Assembly (NCBI GenBank): GCA_041737835.1
Contig: JBGSQY010000027.1
Direction: 5' to 3' (one strand)
Length of the DNA: 64,000 nt
Source of the DNA: Bythopirellula sp041737835
GTDB lineage: Bacteria > Planctomycetota > Planctomycetia > Pirellulales > Lacipirellulaceae
Shown: piece after piece, positions 9,274 through 17,238 of the stretch
How positions within the stretch are numbered: the first letter of the stretch is position 1
Layout of the letters: each line of letters begins with the position of its first letter
Notes under the pieces: generated by a model
The model's database searches: none
What the model saw: the letters and a program-made list of their open reading frames with translations, nothing else
What the model was told of the DNA's origin: nothing
Position numbers and translations under genes: made by a program

Positions 9274-9738
9274 ATGCGTATCAGGCGAAGAGGCCCGCAA
9301 GGTATCGTCGAAGGGGATATGACCCCGATGATCGATTGCGCCTTCCAATTGATCTCCTTTTTCATGTTCGTACTGAATTTTAACGACGTTGAACAAGACC
9401 AGCGAGTCACTTTGCCGGCCAGCGAATTGGCCAAGCCACCGGTTGCTCCCTACGACTATCCGCTGACAATTCATCTCACCAAGGACGATCATTTCGTGTA
9501 TGGCGGGGAAGAACTGACGACGTTCGACGCGTTGCAATCTCAGCTTCTCAAAGAAACACAGATTATCAATCGGCTGACCGACAAGAAGATTGGCGACGTG
9601 ACGGTCATTATCCGTGCCGACGAGGATGCAAAGACTGGCATGGTGCAGAAGGTGATCCAGGCTTGCCAGAAACTTGCCTTCGAGCGATTTGCCTTGCGCG
9701 GCAAGCAGAGTGAAATCCGCACGATCGGCGGCGGATAG
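9274..9738 (+). CDS. ExbD/TolR family biopolymer transport protein (first copy)
   Basis: A 154-residue protein with a short basic cytosolic N-terminus, one membrane helix (PMIDCAFQLISFFMFVLNF) and a periplasmic domain. The family's proton-carrying aspartate is present in MTPMIDCAFQL (about residue 20). The gene lies 24 bases after the ExbB-type gene, with a GGAGAG ribosome site. Two different ExbD-type subunits in one unit fit the family's heteromeric or dimeric stoichiometry around an ExbB pentamer. The periplasmic part (VTVIIRADEDAKTGMVQKVI) matches the usual ExbD fold. Confidence 0.9.
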   Translation: MRIRRRGPQGIVEGDMTPMIDCAFQLISFFMFVLNFNDVEQDQRVTLPASELAKPPVAPYDYPLTIHLTKDDHFVYGGEELTTFDALQSQLLKETQIINRLTDKKIGDVTVIIRADEDAKTGMVQKVIQACQKLAFERFALRGKQSEIRTIGGG

Positions 9739-9792
9739 TAAGACGTTTTCGGAACTTCTTGTTTCTCGCGCTTCACTTTTTGAATCGTTGCT

Positions 9793-10284
9793 ATGAAATT
9801 CAACAGACACAGCCGCCATGACGAAGTCTTCGTGCAGATGACGCCGATGATCGACATTGTGTTTCAGTTGATGGTGTTCTTTGTCTTTACATTTAAGATC
9901 GTGCTGCCCGAAGGGGATTTCAACATCCGCATGCCGTCGGCTCCGCAAAGCTCGGCCAGCACGCCCAGCGAATCGCCGCTCTTGAAAGTGCGGCTGCGGG
10001 CCGACGAGAACGGCCAACTGGCCGGCGTGCAATTGGGAGACGTGGCGATTGCGGGTGACGCCCCGTTCTATCAACTGCAATCTAAGATTCGCAGCCTGAT
10101 CGGCGACGCGGCGGGGCCTGGTTCCTCGGATCAGGAAGTCGAAATCGACGCCGATTTCAACTTGAAATACCGTTATGCCATGAACGCGATCACGGCCGTC
10201 ACGGGTTATGTCGACGACAACGGTGAGCAGCATAAGCTCGTGGAACGGGTGCGGTTTTCGCCGTTGGCGACTCAGGGTGAGTGA
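9793..10284 (+). CDS. ExbD/TolR family biopolymer transport protein (second copy)
   Basis: A 163-residue paralogue of the preceding gene: QMTPMIDIVFQLMVFFVFTF is the single membrane helix, with its conserved aspartate, followed by a Ser/Pro linker (SAPQSSASTPSES) and a periplasmic domain. It completes the TPR-TPR-ExbB-ExbD-ExbD unit. The linker length and periplasmic sequence differ from the first copy, so the two are unlikely to be interchangeable. Confidence 0.9.
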   Translation: MKFNRHSRHDEVFVQMTPMIDIVFQLMVFFVFTFKIVLPEGDFNIRMPSAPQSSASTPSESPLLKVRLRADENGQLAGVQLGDVAIAGDAPFYQLQSKIRSLIGDAAGPGSSDQEVEIDADFNLKYRYAMNAITAVTGYVDDNGEQHKLVERVRFSPLATQGE

Positions 10285-10358
10285 GGCCCTGTGTCGTGGC
10301 GAAAATTTCGGGCGCGGACTCTCGCATTCACCGTTTCCCCGAAGGTATAATCACCCCC

Positions 10359-11402
10359 ATGAGCACAGCCCAATCTTCTTTGTTCGAAAACGGCGATGCC
10401 GTGATCACGATCGTGCCGCTCGGTGAACTCACCAACGGCCAGGAAGCCGATTTCTTCGCTTTGCTGGCGGCTAAGGAAGAACTGACCACTCGCGACGGCA
10501 AGCCTTATTACCGCGTGACGTTTCGCGACGCGACGCGTGAGGTAAGTTTCCCCATCTGGAGCGATACCAGTTGGGCGACCGTTTGCAAGGAACAATGGAC
10601 CGTCGGCGAGTTCTATAAGCTGCGTGCCCTTTATCGCGAAACCAACTACGGGCCACAATTGGAGATTCGTAAAATTCGCGGTGTCATTGACGCCGACGCC
10701 AACGATGGATTTACTCCAGCCATGTGCCTGCCGGCATCTCGTTTCGATCCGCAGGAAATGTACGAAGAGTTGATCGCCATCACGCGGGACATGATCGACG
10801 ACGAAGAATTGTCGAACTTCGTGCAATCAATCCTAAAACAGTACCAAAGCATTTTGCTGACGTTGCCCGCGGCGAAGTATCACCACCACGCGCATTTGGG
10901 CGGGTTTTTGGAACACGTGCTGAATGTGGCGAGATCGTGCGTTTACTTCGCGGAAAAATACACCGACTTGTATCGCGATTTGCAGCCGCCGCTGGATAAG
11001 GGCCTCATCATCGCTGGCGGGATTCTGCACGACATCGGCAAGGTCCGCGAATTGACGACCACTCCCGCGGGTGCCGAGTACACGGCTTCCGGGAATTTGA
11101 TCGGCCACATTCTGCAAGGCCGCGACATCGTTCGTGAAACGGCGCTTCATTACCCTCTCGATCCTGAAAAACTCCTGCGTTTGGAACACATCATCGTCAC
11201 GCATCAGCGTCTGCCGGAATGGGGTTCCCCCAAACCGCCGATGACGCTTGAGGCTTTCATCGTTCACCATGCCGACGATCTCGACGCGAAGCTGCACATG
11301 ATGGTTCTCGCGATCGAAGACGACGCCGAAGGACCATTCACGACGACTCGCAACCCGCTGCGGCAGAAGATCTATCGCGGCGGCGGCTTGGAAGAGGAGT
11401 GA
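10359..11402 (+). CDS. YhaM-type 3'-5' exoribonuclease (OB fold plus HD domain)
   Basis: A 347-residue cytosolic protein. An N-terminal nucleic-acid-binding OB-fold (residues about 15-110; NGQEADFFALLAAKEELTTR then YYRVTFRDATREVSFPIWSD) is followed by an HD phosphohydrolase domain with KYHHHAHLGGFLEHVLNVA, the metal pair in ILHDIGKV, and distal histidines in IIVTHQRLPEWGSP and FIVHHADDLDAK. This layout is that of Bacillus YhaM, a 3'-5' exoribonuclease (about 314 residues). ATG 10359 is chosen over an upstream in-frame start at 10281 because the extra 26 residues are not domain-like. It follows the Exb unit, but with its own leader it may be separately expressed. Confidence 0.82.
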   Translation: MSTAQSSLFENGDAVITIVPLGELTNGQEADFFALLAAKEELTTRDGKPYYRVTFRDATREVSFPIWSDTSWATVCKEQWTVGEFYKLRALYRETNYGPQLEIRKIRGVIDADANDGFTPAMCLPASRFDPQEMYEELIAITRDMIDDEELSNFVQSILKQYQSILLTLPAAKYHHHAHLGGFLEHVLNVARSCVYFAEKYTDLYRDLQPPLDKGLIIAGGILHDIGKVRELTTTPAGAEYTASGNLIGHILQGRDIVRETALHYPLDPEKLLRLEHIIVTHQRLPEWGSPKPPMTLEAFIVHHADDLDAKLHMMVLAIEDDAEGPFTTTRNPLRQKIYRGGGLEEE

Positions 11403-11417
11403 GAAATTATGATTTAG

Positions 11418-11459
11418 GAATTATGATATATGATTGTAAACAATCAGAAATCATAATTC
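11418..11459. terminator. Nested inverted repeat between convergent genes
   Basis: An outer stem GAATTATGAT (11418-11427) pairs with ATCATAATTC (11450-11459) and an inner stem TGATTGT (11431-11437) pairs with ACAATCA (11440-11446). The position just after the exoribonuclease stop and before the flhB stop suits a bidirectional terminator, although the stem is AT-rich and there is no clean T-run. Confidence 0.5.
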
Positions 11460-11490
11460 ACAAATCAGAAAGTCTTCGCTTGTCTCATTT

Positions 11491-11549
11491 CAAGACTTCC
11501 AACTTGTCCAACTCTTCCAACTTGGCAGGGTTTATTTTGATTTTGTCAG
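11491..11549 (+). repeat. TTCCAACT-type intergenic repeat, copy 2
   Basis: CAAGACTTCCAACTTGTCC, AACTCTTCCAACTTGGCAGG, GTTTATTTTGATTTTGTCAG. Plus-strand orientation; matches 381-436 on the opposite strand including the GTTTATTT-GATTT tail. Confidence 0.75.
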
Positions 11550-11836
11550 TGCTTTATTTTTTCGTGTGGGATTAATTTTTTTGGTGTTAGCGCGCAGCTT
11601 CGCCGTCGACACTACGCTGAGCGCGGTGATTGTCATTCCCGCGCAGGCGGGAATCCAAATGTAGGCCGCGAACAAGCTCCGCGCAGTTCCGGCCTACAGG
11701 GACCATCGTCCACAGTCCTACTGTCTACGGTCCTTCATACCACATCCGCGCGGCCAAATCGCCTAGCCAAAAATAAAATTAGTTGCGGGGTCGCGATTCG
11801 AACAACATTACGGCATCGGGACGATGCCGGCTAACC

Positions 11837-12922
11837 CTATGCGGCCTTTGGGAGCTTTGGCAGCTTGCGGCCTTGGAGTTGATAGACGTAGGCCAGCACT
11901 TCGGCGACGGCGGCGTAACTGGAATCTGGAATCGGGTGGTTCACCTCGACTTCTTTATAAAGCAACTGCGCGAGCGGCTTGCGTTCGATCACGGGAATGT
12001 TGTTCTCGAGCGCTAAGCGGCGAATCCGCTGGGCGATCACTCCGGCCCCTTTGGCGACGACGACGGGGGCGCGCATCTCGTCGGGCTTGTATTGAATCGC
12101 CACGGCGAGCTCGGTCGGGTTTGTCACGATCACGTCGGCCTTGGGAACTTTGTCGCCAACGCGATTGAGGGCCATTTGCCGCTGCACGGCGCGACGGCGG
12201 GCGATGATCTGCGGATCGCCCTGCATGTTCTTCATTTCATCGAGCACCTCGCGATGGGTCATTTTGAGGTCTTGCTCGTGTTTCCATTTCTGAAACGCGT
12301 AATCGAAGATCGCGAGCACGAACAAGGCAATGCCCACCCAATAGGCAGTCGACAGCAAAATGTCGATGAGGAAGACGCCCAGTTCGGCTGTGTCGAAATC
12401 GTTGGAGTACAGCACTTGGGCGTAGCGTTGGTAAACGACAACCGCCGCAACGACCGAAACGATGGTGATCTTAAACATGCCGAAGCCAAGTTTCACCGCG
12501 CCTGAGATAGAAAGAATGCGTTTGAGGCCGCTCAAAGGGCTGAGGCGGCTGATGTCGGGAGAAAGGCGATCGGGGACAAACATGAACCCCGTTTGGAAGA
12601 TGCTCGACATAGCGCCAGCCAGCGCCAAGAGTCCGAGAATGGGAAGCAATACGGCGCCCCAAGTGCTCAATAAGAATTGTGACTCGCTAATCCAGTCGGT
12701 GCTATGAAGTGTGAGTTGATGCACGTCGCCGAGCTGATGGCGGAGGAAGCCACCAGCGAGGTCCACCGCGGCACCGCCCCACGAGCGAAGTAACATCACT
12801 CCGATGATCAGCAGCGCCGCCGATCCGAGGTCCTGGCTGTGTACGACTTGACCCTGCTTACGCGCTTCATCGCGGCGATGCTGGGTGGGGTCTTGTGTTT
12901 TTTCGCCCGACTCTTCGGCCAT
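11837..12922 (-). CDS. flhB: Flagellar export switch protein FlhB
   Basis: A 361-residue inner-membrane protein of the flagellar type III export gate, controlling the change from rod/hook to filament substrates. The N-terminus (GEKTQDPTQHRRDEARKQGQ) is the family signature, four membrane helices follow to about residue 210, and the cytosolic domain carries the autocleavage site at residues 268-271. That site reads NPTE rather than the near-invariant NPTH: the cleaved Asn-Pro bond is present but the histidine is glutamate. It is the last gene of the flagellar run, behind fliR, with a 17-base gap. FlhB's usual length (about 350-380) is kept. Confidence 0.95.
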   Translation of the reverse strand: MAEESGEKTQDPTQHRRDEARKQGQVVHSQDLGSAALLIIGVMLLRSWGGAAVDLAGGFLRHQLGDVHQLTLHSTDWISESQFLLSTWGAVLLPILGLLALAGAMSSIFQTGFMFVPDRLSPDISRLSPLSGLKRILSISGAVKLGFGMFKITIVSVVAAVVVYQRYAQVLYSNDFDTAELGVFLIDILLSTAYWVGIALFVLAIFDYAFQKWKHEQDLKMTHREVLDEMKNMQGDPQIIARRRAVQRQMALNRVGDKVPKADVIVTNPTELAVAIQYKPDEMRAPVVVAKGAGVIAQRIRRLALENNIPVIERKPLAQLLYKEVEVNHPIPDSSYAAVAEVLAYVYQLQGRKLPKLPKAA

Positions 12923-12939
12923 GTTCCGTTACTACCGAT

Positions 12940-13731
12940 TTAAGGGGCGGGGGAAGCGGGTGTGAGTGCGGACTTCAAAACGTCGAGGGCTGTGCCCGTT
13001 TGTTGAGGGAAGGCCCAGGCGATCACACCGACGGACGTAAACAAACAGCCGAGCGATAACAGCGAGTTGACGCCGAAGCCGACGGCGAGGATGTTGATTT
13101 GGGGGAGCGTGCGGCCAATGAGACCGAGCACCAGCGTTGCTAAGAGTAACGCGGTCATCGCGGGTGCCGCGGCGCGGAGGCCAAGCGCGAAGCTTTGTCC
13201 CATCAAGATGGTGAGGGCGTTCACATAGTCGGAGCCGAGATTGGCTTCACCCGGCGGCAAGGTGTGAAAGGATTCGAGCAGGGCATCCATCGTAAGGCGA
13301 TGACCGTCGAGCAGCACAAACATGGTGAGTGTGAGAAAGAAAAAGAACTGCGAATAGACGGATACACTTTCTTCCAGTTCGGGATCGAAGGCTTCGGCGA
13401 TCGCCGTGCCACCGAGTTGGCTGATGATTTGGCCGGTGATTTGAATCCCGTTGAGGAGGATCGTGATTCCCACGCCGAAGAGCATGCCGATGAGGACTTC
13501 GCTCAGCAAATGCTTGGCGAAAACCGGCAAGTTACCCATATCGACGGTCGAATGCTTAGCTAGTAGAGGCGTGACCAACAATGAAATCATGAGGGCGATG
13601 AGCGCCCGGCCTTGGAGCGGCATCGAGCGATTGCCGAAGATGGGGGCGGTCATGATGAGTGCCCCAACGCGGCCGAGCACCAGCGTGTAGGTGCCTAAGT
13701 GAACGAGCAGCAGCTTTTCCAGCAACGTCAT
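12940..13731 (-). CDS. fliR: Flagellar export gate protein FliR
   Basis: A 263-residue polytopic inner-membrane protein forming the export gate with FliP and FliQ. It has the expected six or so hydrophobic segments (for example VLGRVGALIMTAPIFGN, VTPLLA..., ALLLATLVLGLIGRTLPQIN) and the family GRTLPQ(I/M)N motif. It sits between fliQ and flhB, the canonical fliPQR-flhB order. Start ATG 13731. Confidence 0.95.
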   Translation of the reverse strand: MTLLEKLLLVHLGTYTLVLGRVGALIMTAPIFGNRSMPLQGRALIALMISLLVTPLLAKHSTVDMGNLPVFAKHLLSEVLIGMLFGVGITILLNGIQITGQIISQLGGTAIAEAFDPELEESVSVYSQFFFFLTLTMFVLLDGHRLTMDALLESFHTLPPGEANLGSDYVNALTILMGQSFALGLRAAAPAMTALLLATLVLGLIGRTLPQINILAVGFGVNSLLSLGCLFTSVGVIAWAFPQQTGTALDVLKSALTPASPAP

Positions 13732-13752
13732 GACAAATCGCGGGGGACGCCG

Positions 13753-14019
13753 CTACAGCGTGTTAGGGATGTTCGAAATCAGCCGTTCGGAATAACTCAC
13801 AAGTTGCGACAGCACCCAGGGGAGCGAGAGTGCCAGCGCGACCGCCATAGCGATCAGTTTCGGCACGAACGCAACCGTTTGTTCTTGAATTTGCGTAAGC
13901 GCCTGCATCAAACCAATGATGAGGCCCACGATCATGCCCGCCAGTAAAATTGGTGCGGCGATGAGCATGGCGATATAGAGCGCCTCGCGGCTGAGATCGA
14001 TGGCTTGTTGTGGATCCAT
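13753..14019 (-). CDS. fliQ: Flagellar export gate protein FliQ
   Basis: An 88-residue protein with two membrane helices (LYIAMLIAAPILLAGMIVGL and FVPKLIAMAVALALSLPWVL) joined by the conserved loop IIGLMQALTQIQEQT. It is the usual FliQ length and lies between fliP and fliR. FliQ packs around the FliP/FliR core of the export gate. Confidence 0.96.
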   Translation of the reverse strand: MDPQQAIDLSREALYIAMLIAAPILLAGMIVGLIIGLMQALTQIQEQTVAFVPKLIAMAVALALSLPWVLSQLVSYSERLISNIPNTL

Positions 14020-14025
14020 GATTGA

Positions 14026-14880
14026 TTATCCCAGCACGAAAAAGCTATCGAGCAACATTTCCACGACCAACCGCCAGCCATCGACCAGCACGAACAACAG
14101 AAGCTTGAAAGGCAACGAAATCAGCACGGGAGGCAACATCAGCATGCCCATGGAGATGGTCACGCAGGCCACCACGATGTCGAGAATCACAAACGGCAGA
14201 TAAACTTGAAAGCCAATCAAAAACGCCGTTTTCAACTCGCTGAGCATGTAAGCTGGCAGCAAGGCTTGCAGCGGGACGTTCTTTTCTTCGCCCGTGGCAC
14301 CGTAATAAACGTAGTCGGGATACTCGCCGGTCTCGGGATTGATTTCCTCGGGCATGTAACGCAAGAACAAATAGACATCGTCGTCGTTTTCGGTGCGAAC
14401 AATCTGATCGGCCATGAACTTACGAATCGGCTCGGTGCCACGGTTCCAAGCTTCTTCCATGCCGATTTCTTTGTCGGTGTAGGGCTTGATCGCATCGTTG
14501 TAGACGGCCGTCCAAACGGGGCTCATCACCAACAGCGTCATGAAGAGCGCAATGGAAGTGATGACTTGGCTGGGAGGAAGCTGCTGCGTGCCGATGGCTT
14601 GTCGCATCAGGCCGAGGACGACCAAGATACGGACAAAACTGGTGGTCATCAGCAACAGGGCAGGGGCTAAGCTCACCACGGTGAGCAGCAGCATGATCTG
14701 AATCGAAGAAGTCAATCCTTCAGGACTGGTCCATTCCTGAGGACCTCCCAGATTGCCCGGCAGAAAATTGGGACCGGCCAGCGCCGAGGGACTTGCGGCT
14801 GTTTGCGCAAGCGCATGATCACCCACCGCCACAAAGGCAGTGATGAGTACAAGCGAGCGAATTGCCGTGCGAAGATCCAT
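14026..14880 (-). CDS. fliP: Flagellar export gate protein FliP
   Basis: A 284-residue protein with a cleavable signal peptide (SLVLITAFVAVGDHALAQ), an exported linker, and the FliP core: TSFVRILVVLGLMRQAIGTQQLPPSQV and FLIGFQVYLPFVILDIVVAC, then GMLMLPPVLISLPFKLLLFVL (each a recognisable conserved block). The loop between helices (about 170-215) is a little long and acidic. It starts 10 bases after the fliO stop and ends 6 bases before fliQ. Confidence 0.96.
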   Translation of the reverse strand: MDLRTAIRSLVLITAFVAVGDHALAQTAASPSALAGPNFLPGNLGGPQEWTSPEGLTSSIQIMLLLTVVSLAPALLLMTTSFVRILVVLGLMRQAIGTQQLPPSQVITSIALFMTLLVMSPVWTAVYNDAIKPYTDKEIGMEEAWNRGTEPIRKFMADQIVRTENDDDVYLFLRYMPEEINPETGEYPDYVYYGATGEEKNVPLQALLPAYMLSELKTAFLIGFQVYLPFVILDIVVACVTISMGMLMLPPVLISLPFKLLLFVLVDGWRLVVEMLLDSFFVLG

Positions 14881-14890
14881 GAAAATTAAA

Positions 14891-15682
14891 CTATCCGCGT
14901 GCGGTGCGTGCGTAGGTTGCGGCTTCTTTGCCGAGAAAACCGCGCGTGGGTTCCTTGGCCATTTGTTGCAGCATGCGTTGGAATTCGACCGACGTACTTT
15001 GCTTGTTCCCCTTCATGCAGAGGGCGAGCAAGCGTTCAACTTCCGCCGGTTCGGTCACTTCGGTAATCGTGTCGGTCCGGTCGCCGGAAATGGAAATAAG
15101 GACGAGCTTATTGCCGACTTGCAGCAAATGGGCGAATTGCTTGGGAGTGAGTGGAATGCGTCCCAACATCGCCACGGCGTCACGTGGCAACGGAGACATG
15201 GGGTTCGGACCGCTGCGGCGCATCAGAGTCAAGCACAGCAGGAATAATCCTACGACAAGGACCAAGCCTGCTCCGGCGGTGCCAAGTGAACCAAACTGGG
15301 GAAGCTGAAAAGGGAGTTGGCTGGTACGTGGCTTCTCGCCAGGGACAGCGGGCAACAGATCGGCCCGTGAAAGGGGCGCGAGACGGCGCACATCTTTGGG
15401 TGGTTCGGTTATCGCGGGTGTCGTCGTTGACGTTGGGATCACGGCTGGATCGTGGCGAATTATTGTTTCAGGAAGCGGGGCAGGGGGCGCTTGTTCAAGA
15501 CTGAGATTGGTTTCAGCCGCGGCGGGAAGGGGTGCGGCCGTGGTTTGTGGTTCGGCCTCTTTGCGATCGAATGAGAACAGGACGTTGGGATCAGATTCTT
15601 GTTGCGCGCGGAGGGATGCTGTGCTCATCGTGAGCAACATGACAAGCACGCAGGAAGCGATAAACATCCGCTGAAGGATCAT
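14891..15682 (-). CDS. fliO: Flagellar biogenesis protein FliO
   Basis: A 263-residue protein with a signal peptide (MFIASCVLVMLLTMSTASLRA), a low-complexity Pro/Thr/Ala exported region to about residue 150, one membrane helix (AGLVLVVGLFLLCLTLM), and the FliO cytosolic domain (LGRIPLTPKQFAHLLQVGNK LV, then a basic Arg-rich tail). FliO helps FliP assemble. ATG 15682 is preferred to the longer open frame at 15766 because it puts the signal peptide at the start. Canonical FliO is shorter (about 120-220); the extra length is the exported N-terminus. Confidence 0.85.
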   Translation of the reverse strand: MILQRMFIASCVLVMLLTMSTASLRAQQESDPNVLFSFDRKEAEPQTTAAPLPAAAETNLSLEQAPPAPLPETIIRHDPAVIPTSTTTPAITEPPKDVRRLAPLSRADLLPAVPGEKPRTSQLPFQLPQFGSLGTAGAGLVLVVGLFLLCLTLMRRSGPNPMSPLPRDAVAMLGRIPLTPKQFAHLLQVGNKLVLISISGDRTDTITEVTEPAEVERLLALCMKGNKQSTSVEFQRMLQQMAKEPTRGFLGKEAATYARTARG

Positions 15683-15860
15683 GATCGTTCGCAATTGACT
15701 GGAAGGCTGATGAAGCACTGCTGGGCAAGCCAGCAGTGGCACCCACAAGATAAGGCAGCAATGCACCCATAAACGCAGTGGGGCTTATAGAAATCGCCGT
15801 GGAAATCAGCCAGATCAGTTGCGTGTTGCAGGCACTCGCTAGGCGGTGCTAGCAAGGCAT

Positions 15861-16442
15861 TTAAGCGGCTTCACCGACGATCAATTCGGCGACGCGAATG
15901 CAGAAGTTGTCGTTCAAGACCAAGACTTCGCCGCGGGCGATCAGCCGGCCGTTGACGAAAATATCAGCCGGATCACCGGCGAGCTTATCCAGAGGCACGA
16001 CGGCCCCTTTGCGGAGTTGCAGCACGTCTTCCAAGTGCATGTGCGTGCGCCCAAGCTCGACCGTCATATCGAGTTGCACGTCGCGCATGAGTTCGAGCGT
16101 GGCAGCATCGGAATTGGCCGACGAGCCGCGGAATTTTTCGAATTCAAAGGTTCGCATGCCTACAGGAAGGGGCTGCATCGAATCTTTGCCTGAATCAAGC
16201 GAAGCCAGTGCTTCCTCGGCTTTGTTGAGTAGCAATTCGATGTCGTCTTGGGAAACTCCCTCATAGCCAACGGTAGGCTTGGCACTGACCGAGGGTTTCA
16301 CGGGCGGAGCAGCGGCTGGAGCACCCGCTCCGAGCAGAGCGTCGATATCCGACTGATCGACGGACTGGCTTGGCGCTGGATTCGCTTGGCGCAGCAGTTC
16401 TTCGATTTCGTTTTGATTGACTTTTTTCGAGTCGTCCGCCAT
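15861..16442 (-). CDS. fliN: FliN switch protein with three FliM-type N-terminal motifs
   Basis: A 193-residue flagellar C-ring protein. The last 80 residues are a standard FliN/SpoA domain (VQLDMTVELGRTHMHLEDVL ... LVLNDNFCIRVAELI). The first half is unusual: three copies of the motif that in FliM binds phosphorylated CheY (consensus LSQxEIDALL) occur at residues 8-17 (VNQNEIEELL), 28-37 (VDQSDIDALL) and 63-72 (VSQDDIELLL), joined by Ala/Pro/Ser linkers. Typical FliN has 100-140 residues and no such motif; Bacillus FliY has one plus a CheC-like domain, which is absent here. fliM is missing from its normal place between fliL and fliN: the gap is 97 bases. This FliN may therefore carry the CheY-binding role. 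Confidence 0.9.
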   Translation of the reverse strand: MADDSKKVNQNEIEELLRQANPAPSQSVDQSDIDALLGAGAPAAAPPVKPSVSAKPTVGYEGVSQDDIELLLNKAEEALASLDSGKDSMQPLPVGMRTFEFEKFRGSSANSDAATLELMRDVQLDMTVELGRTHMHLEDVLQLRKGAVVPLDKLAGDPADIFVNGRLIARGEVLVLNDNFCIRVAELIVGEAA

Positions 16443-16539
16443 GGGAATCCTTCCAAACGCGGTATGCTAGCACGCGTCCTGCGTGCATCATGCGAAATAA
16501 GCTTGGCGAACTGAGTCGCCTTTATCGGTATCGGCAGAT

Positions 16540-17151
16540 TTACCGTTCGATAAACGAAAACTTACTGAAGATTGCTTCGTTCAGCAGCGGCTTGCCGAGA
16601 GTGCGATTCGTTTTCTCTAAAATTTGGCGTTTCAGCAAGCCCAAGTCCGGATCGCTCAGATCGGCGACTTCGGCCGCGCGGACGGTTACGAGAATCTGTT
16701 CCCGCAGACGAACCTGATTGGCTTCGTATAAGTGACTGAATTCTGGCTCTTCTTTTGCTAGCACCGTGCCATAAAGTTCGAAGTCGATATTCAAACTTGT
16801 GCCGGTGTCGGTATTGAACGTCACGACGTGATAGCTGCCGAGCTTAACTTCGCGCATGTCGTGCGAGCCTGGAGCGCCGTGGGCGTCGGCGTCGATTTCT
16901 GCATCCGCGGCCGCGACTGCGGCGTGTGCGTCCGCTTCCTCGGCTTCTTGGACGGCATCGGCAGCGACGAGCTTCTCGGCGATATCAGTGGTTTCCTTGG
17001 CCGAGGGCATTAACATCGAAACGCCTACCAATTGCAACAACACTAGAACCGAGACCACGGCCAAGGCTTTGATGAGGGTCATGAAGCCGGGCTTTTTGAC
17101 GGCAGGTGCTTCCGCTTGGGGCGCAGGATGGGCAGCAGTCGCAGCAGACAT
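16540..17151 (-). CDS. fliL: Flagellar basal body-associated protein FliL
   Basis: A 203-residue stator-associated protein: short Ala/Pro cytosolic N-terminus, one membrane helix (IKALAVVSVLVLLQLVGVSML), a long Ala/Asp/Glu-rich linker (about 50-95), and the periplasmic FliL domain (YHVVTFNTDTGTSLNIDFEL ... TLGKPLLNEAIFSKFSF). FliL rings surround the MotA/MotB stator and modulate torque. It lies between motB and fliN. Confidence 0.92.
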   Translation of the reverse strand: MSAATAAHPAPQAEAPAVKKPGFMTLIKALAVVSVLVLLQLVGVSMLMPSAKETTDIAEKLVAADAVQEAEEADAHAAVAAADAEIDADAHGAPGSHDMREVKLGSYHVVTFNTDTGTSLNIDFELYGTVLAKEEPEFSHLYEANQVRLREQILVTVRAAEVADLSDPDLGLLKRQILEKTNRTLGKPLLNEAIFSKFSFIER

Positions 17152-17238
17152 GTCTAATCCTTCGAGAAATCACGTTCACTGAATTACGCGCAATTGTAGG
17201 TCATGATTTTGCACGCTTTCTGACCGTCGGCGGAATCG

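Larger units (their letters stand above)
11403..11836. repeat. Intergenic repeats between convergent yhaM-like gene and flhB
   Basis: No gene is seen in these 434 bases. The spacer contains a nested hairpin (11418-11459, listed separately), a unit with TTCCAACT direct repeats (11491-11549) that recurs at 381-436 and 45130-45171, and a long repeat (about 11660-11758) built from GTAGGCC, GAACAAGC, GCGCAGTTCCGG and CACAGTCCTACTGTC that recurs inverted at about 80-166. A short TTCGAA-containing stretch near 11795 resembles a tRNA T-arm but no tRNA can be folded around it. Confidence 0.75.

Noticed and set aside
8467..10233. Open frame of 588 codons on the minus strand over the ExbB/ExbD genes
   Set aside because: His/Arg/Gln-rich shadow of three clear membrane-protein genes; no start context or family pattern.
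11780..11860. TTCGAA-containing segment resembling a tRNA T-arm near the flhB end
   Set aside because: No acceptor, D-arm or anticodon stem can be formed on either strand around it.
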